From Pelecanus crispus (Eukaryota > Chordata > Aves > Pelecaniformes > Pelecanidae): a DNA stretch of 64,000 nt. Position 1 is the stretch's first letter. Each line of letters begins with the position of its first letter. The DNA lies in the NCBI RefSeq assembly GCF_030463565.1, contig NC_134649.1, positions 40,449,044 to 40,513,043 on the forward strand. The letters run 5' to 3'. Made by a program: the position numbers and the translations under genes. Below, one piece after another: positions 60,901 to 64,000 of this stretch. The notes below the pieces were generated by a model. It had not been told where the DNA came from. It ran no database searches and worked only from the letters and a program-made list of their open reading frames with translations.

Positions 60901-63900
60901 GAGAAGGTCTGAGAGCCCCATTTGTAGCGCAGCCATGACGGATAGCAGAGCAGGTCTCTCCAGTGCACATGCAGGCTTCCCAGGGAACAGGCACAGAGGC
61001 TGAGAGAGGGACTCATCCTTCTGTGTCCCCAGTGGGATGCTGGGCTTCCCGCTCGCCTCATGTCCCAGGTTCCTGCCATGCTGCTTGGACTCATTCCCTA
61101 GCGTTGTGATGCCTCTCCGGGGAAGCACAGTTAGTGTGCTGAGAGGTGAAATCTGTTGGTTTGTCTCAGCTCCTGGGGAGGTGCTTCTCATTATTTCTGA
61201 TCTTCCAGGCATTTGATATTTACCAAATCCCGTTTTCTGGACTTAGCAGCAGTGCCACGGAGCTATTCTGGTAACACCAAGTCAAAGTTCTTGTTTCCCT
61301 CTATATTTGCTTTTACAAAGGAAACAAAAAGACAGCTGAAGCAGAATGCAAGACATCTCTTAATTGCGTGCATTCATTTTAAAACAACCCCACAACCAAA
61401 TCTGTACATTGGAATATCTCAAAGTTTCAGAATGGTTTGGTATTGGGAATTGTACACAAAAGCATCTCTTTTCAAACTGCTCACAGGCTGTTCCTGTGAT
61501 GTGTGTTATTCCCATGCTCTCTGCGAAGGGAAGCAGATTGTGGAGTGGAGCTCTTGGCTGTTTGCAGTGCCAGTGATGAGTGAAGTTTGGGTTGTGTCAA
61601 TCAGGCGCATGCTTCTCTTGCCTGCACGCAATCTCACGTACTCCCGTGTAAAGTATGTTGTGTTAGCGTTTTCCTGTCTTTGCACTTAGCACCCTCATGT
61701 CCACAATGTTTAAAGAAGATTAGCTTGGGTTCTTGTTCTTTAAATTTGGCATATGTCAAATCTCTTTGGAGCTGGACAGCCAAAATAGTTGTGTATGTAG
61801 GGAAACACATGAAAAATCTTAAGCCTCCACTATGAATTCTGAGAATTGAATCCTTTTTAAAAAAAAAAGTAGGATTTGAAGGTCTTGTTTGCTGTTTCCC
61901 TGCTTCCACTGGCACCACCTTGTATAATCTTTTCTATAAACAGATGAATTTCCATGTTAGTAATAGATTAATTTTTTTAATCCTTCCCAGAATGGCAGCT
62001 GCAGGTAGGTTGCTCCACACTCTCACTGATTGTGAAGCTTAGCAACTTTCTTTTAACTTGCAGCACAAAGGTATTAATTTGTTCTTAGGCCGGCATTGTC
62101 CTTTGCCTTTGAGTTCTTCTCCCCCTCCGTTTTAAGTTCTCTCCTTAACCCTAATGCATATGTTGTTGTGTCCTCACTTCATCTTCATCTGCTCTGCCAG
62201 TCAATCTTCGGTGGTTTTTCTGGCAGCGTAGACTATCCCTATGTCATCCTAATCATCTTGCTGTGCCTTTTCAGGCGTGGGTAGGTCACTAGAATCAGAT
62301 GCCTTATCTCAGCTGAAATCTTGCGCTCTGCACAGTAATGCTGGTACTTCTCCATCCCACTGGAGAGTTTCCCGTGATCTTATTTGTCCCTTTTTTCAGA
62401 CTTACCATGTTGATAATGTACAAGCATCCAGAGATCAACCAGTTCATCTAGGCTCTTCTACTGAGCTCCACTACTGGAAAGGGCTAACTGGAAATTCTTG
62501 TTAATTATCTATAAGTGCATGGCCATGCAGTTTTGTATGTTCAGACTTCATCTGGTTTCTATTATGTCAGTCTGGATGCTTCTCCAATTCCTTGTGGAAA
62601 CTCTAGTCCTCCCTGCATTGATGGTTCCTCCTGAAGGTCTGTGTAGTTCAGAAGTCAGTTTGGATTCCCATCAAATGTAGACTGTTATTTGGACAAATTG
62701 CAGCAATTTTACTTGTTTCCAAAATGTCTGCAACTTGGAACACATTTCTGTTTTAACTTTAACCAGAAAACTGAACAAAATTTAGTTATGCAGATGCAGC
62801 TGACATTAATCTAACTACCCGGCTCAACCCACTAGCTGATTTACAGAGAGTTGTCTAATTACCTGGCAATACAAATGCTCAAGTGACCAGAACTAAGGTT
62901 CGTTGAGTGTTCAAGCTTTGATTCTGTGTTTTATTTATTTTTCCTTACAAAATTATCACTCTGATAGTGCATTCACTCTGATGGTAGTGCTGAGCTTCTT
63001 TCTGATGGAAACGTGGTGGGGAGGAAAGCAGAACATATTTTTTTTTGTAGACACTGGCTTAATCTGGTAGTCCTTCATTAGTAAACCACATGTTAGTCTG
63101 TAGCAGACCATTCTGACAGTACTCATATTGCCGGTTCCTGAAGATGCTTGCTGTCATGTACTGTGCAGCTGGTCTTTCAAAATACAGAAAAACATCCATA
63201 CATGTTGTATAGCAGCAGACGCAATTCTTAAAGAAGTGTCCTCTTGCTTGCTAACTTCAGAGCTGGCTTCTAGGTGAAAGGGATGGGGATTACAGCCTAG
63301 GGTGTCTATAGCAGCTTTGCTGAAAGACATACGAGAAGATGCTCTGTGTACTGAACCAAATCTCTGTCCACTAGGTTTGAGAGCACTGTGCAGGTTGGCA
63401 AACTGCAGGACCTTATCAACCGAAGTAAGATGGCGAGGTGTAGAGGACGATTTGTTTGCCCAGTCATTCTGTACAAGGGAAAGGTAAAGCTTCATGGGTT
63501 ACCTGTCTTAACTTAGAAAATGACCTTTCTCCCTGCGTTTGAACTGTGCAGCCATGTCTTCAGCTGGTTGTCACCTTTCCGAATGCTGTAAAAATCTGCT
63601 CTTCGGTACAAGCAGGCAGCCTGTAGTAGTAGGTAGCATTTGCTGTCTAGGCTGCATAAACCATCTGTGGGGACTTCAGGCTATTTTACCCCACCATGTC
63701 ATGAGCATTGCACCAAAGAGCTAACATTTTTCTCGATATGTATGTCCCTTCTGAAGGACCAAAGATATTTGGTTTCTGAGAGGGGAGAGATGGCTATTGT
63801 CACTTTCTGCCCCTTACTCTTCCCAGCACTGAGCTCCCTTTGAATAACTTTTCTCTCTAAAGAGAAGTTTCCATTGTCTGTTCCCTGGGGAGGCAAGATT

Positions 63901-64000
63901 GCATAAATGGTCTTATGAATGTGTGGGCTTGTCTGCAAGGGGATCTGTAAGAAAGTGAAATTAGATTCATTTTTATGTGGATTACTTAAACTGTATTGAA
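57834..64000 (+). CDS. MTMR14: MTMR14 (hJumpy) phosphoinositide 3-phosphatase, 5' part
   Basis: Three coding exons give the N-terminal region, reading MAAARGCPPAGSGDRALAEL, then RAQYRAKDG, then VERIERRCLELFGRDYRYSV, then FESTVQVGKLQDLINRSKMA. This matches MTMR14, which hydrolyses PI3P and PI(3,5)P2 and influences autophagy and muscle calcium handling. The catalytic Cys-x5-Arg exon lies beyond the window, so activity cannot be judged here. The start is the first ATG in frame; the reading frame is open upstream but has no ATG. Orientation next to LHFPL4 agrees with the human locus as I recall it. Confidence 0.95.
57954..58026 (+). other. MTMR14: MTMR14 intron 1 (73 bp)
   Basis: GTGAGG to gtgcgcag, with almost no polypyrimidine tract; very GC-rich and near the lower size limit for a vertebrate intron. 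Confidence 0.9.
58027..58172 (+). CDS. MTMR14: MTMR14 coding exon 2
   Basis: Encodes VERIERRCLELFGRDYRYSV then HGEICAHYPRHIVLLERDAG to a split Pro; donor GTAAGG at 58173. It is GC-biased, with many Arg codons compared with the mammalian protein. Confidence 0.95.
58173..63374 (+). other. MTMR14: MTMR14 intron 2 (5.2 kb)
   Basis: The first 250 bases continue the CpG island. The rest is AT-moderate with no exon, CR1 tail or RNA gene that I could recognise. Confidence 0.65.
63375..63483 (+). CDS. MTMR14: MTMR14 coding exon 3
   Basis: Acceptor gtccactag before 63375, donor GTAAAG at 63484. It encodes FESTVQVGKLQDLINRSKMA then RCRGRFVCPVILYKGK, nearly identical to mammalian MTMR14. Confidence 0.97.
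63484..64000 (+). other. MTMR14: MTMR14 intron 3 (partial)
   Basis: Runs to the window edge; no exon or repeat recognised. Confidence 0.7.

Overview
This is a 64 kb stretch of vertebrate nuclear DNA, almost certainly from a bird. It has multi-exon genes with GT-AG introns. It carries several fragments of the avian CR1 LINE. It also has very GC-rich promoter islands and short introns typical of a compact avian genome. No bacterial, viral or CRISPR features were seen.

Three genes are present in an order and orientation that I recall matching human 3p25.3. (1) SETD5, + strand, 3499 to about 41625. The window holds 22 coding exons encoding 1,461 residues, from the Asp-Pro-Glu-Ser segment near the N-terminus to the stop at 39923. 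The first coding exon lies upstream. Regions in order are a half PHD-like zinc knuckle, basic NLS-like stretches, a SET domain with a cysteine-rich post-SET segment, and a long low-complexity C-terminus. (2) LHFPL4, - strand, 55847 to about 43680. It is a four-helix membrane protein of the GABA-A receptor/neuroligin-2 complex, encoded by three coding exons, with a 9.8 kb first intron full of GC-rich minisatellite. (3) MTMR14, + strand, from 57834 past the window end. It is a myotubularin-related phosphoinositide phosphatase; only the first three coding exons are inside.

Layout: 1-3498 SETD5 intron; 3499-39923 SETD5 coding exons and introns; 39924-41625 SETD5 3' UTR; about 41626-43680 gene-free gap between the convergent SETD5 and LHFPL4 ends; 43681-45138 LHFPL4 3' UTR; 45139-55847 LHFPL4 coding region and intron 1; 55848-57833 two CpG-island promoters; 57834-64000 start of MTMR14.

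The genes are not an operon and do not share one pathway: a chromatin regulator, a synaptic membrane protein and a lipid phosphatase. The notable material is gene architecture. There are two GC-AG introns and a tandem acceptor controlling a proline-rich cassette in SETD5. A perfect splice donor is used as codons at the LHFPL4 tail. A perfect TISU/YY1 element opens a short uORF upstream of LHFPL4. Two unexplained coding-like segments lie inside SETD5 introns. I found no convincing new multi-gene system.
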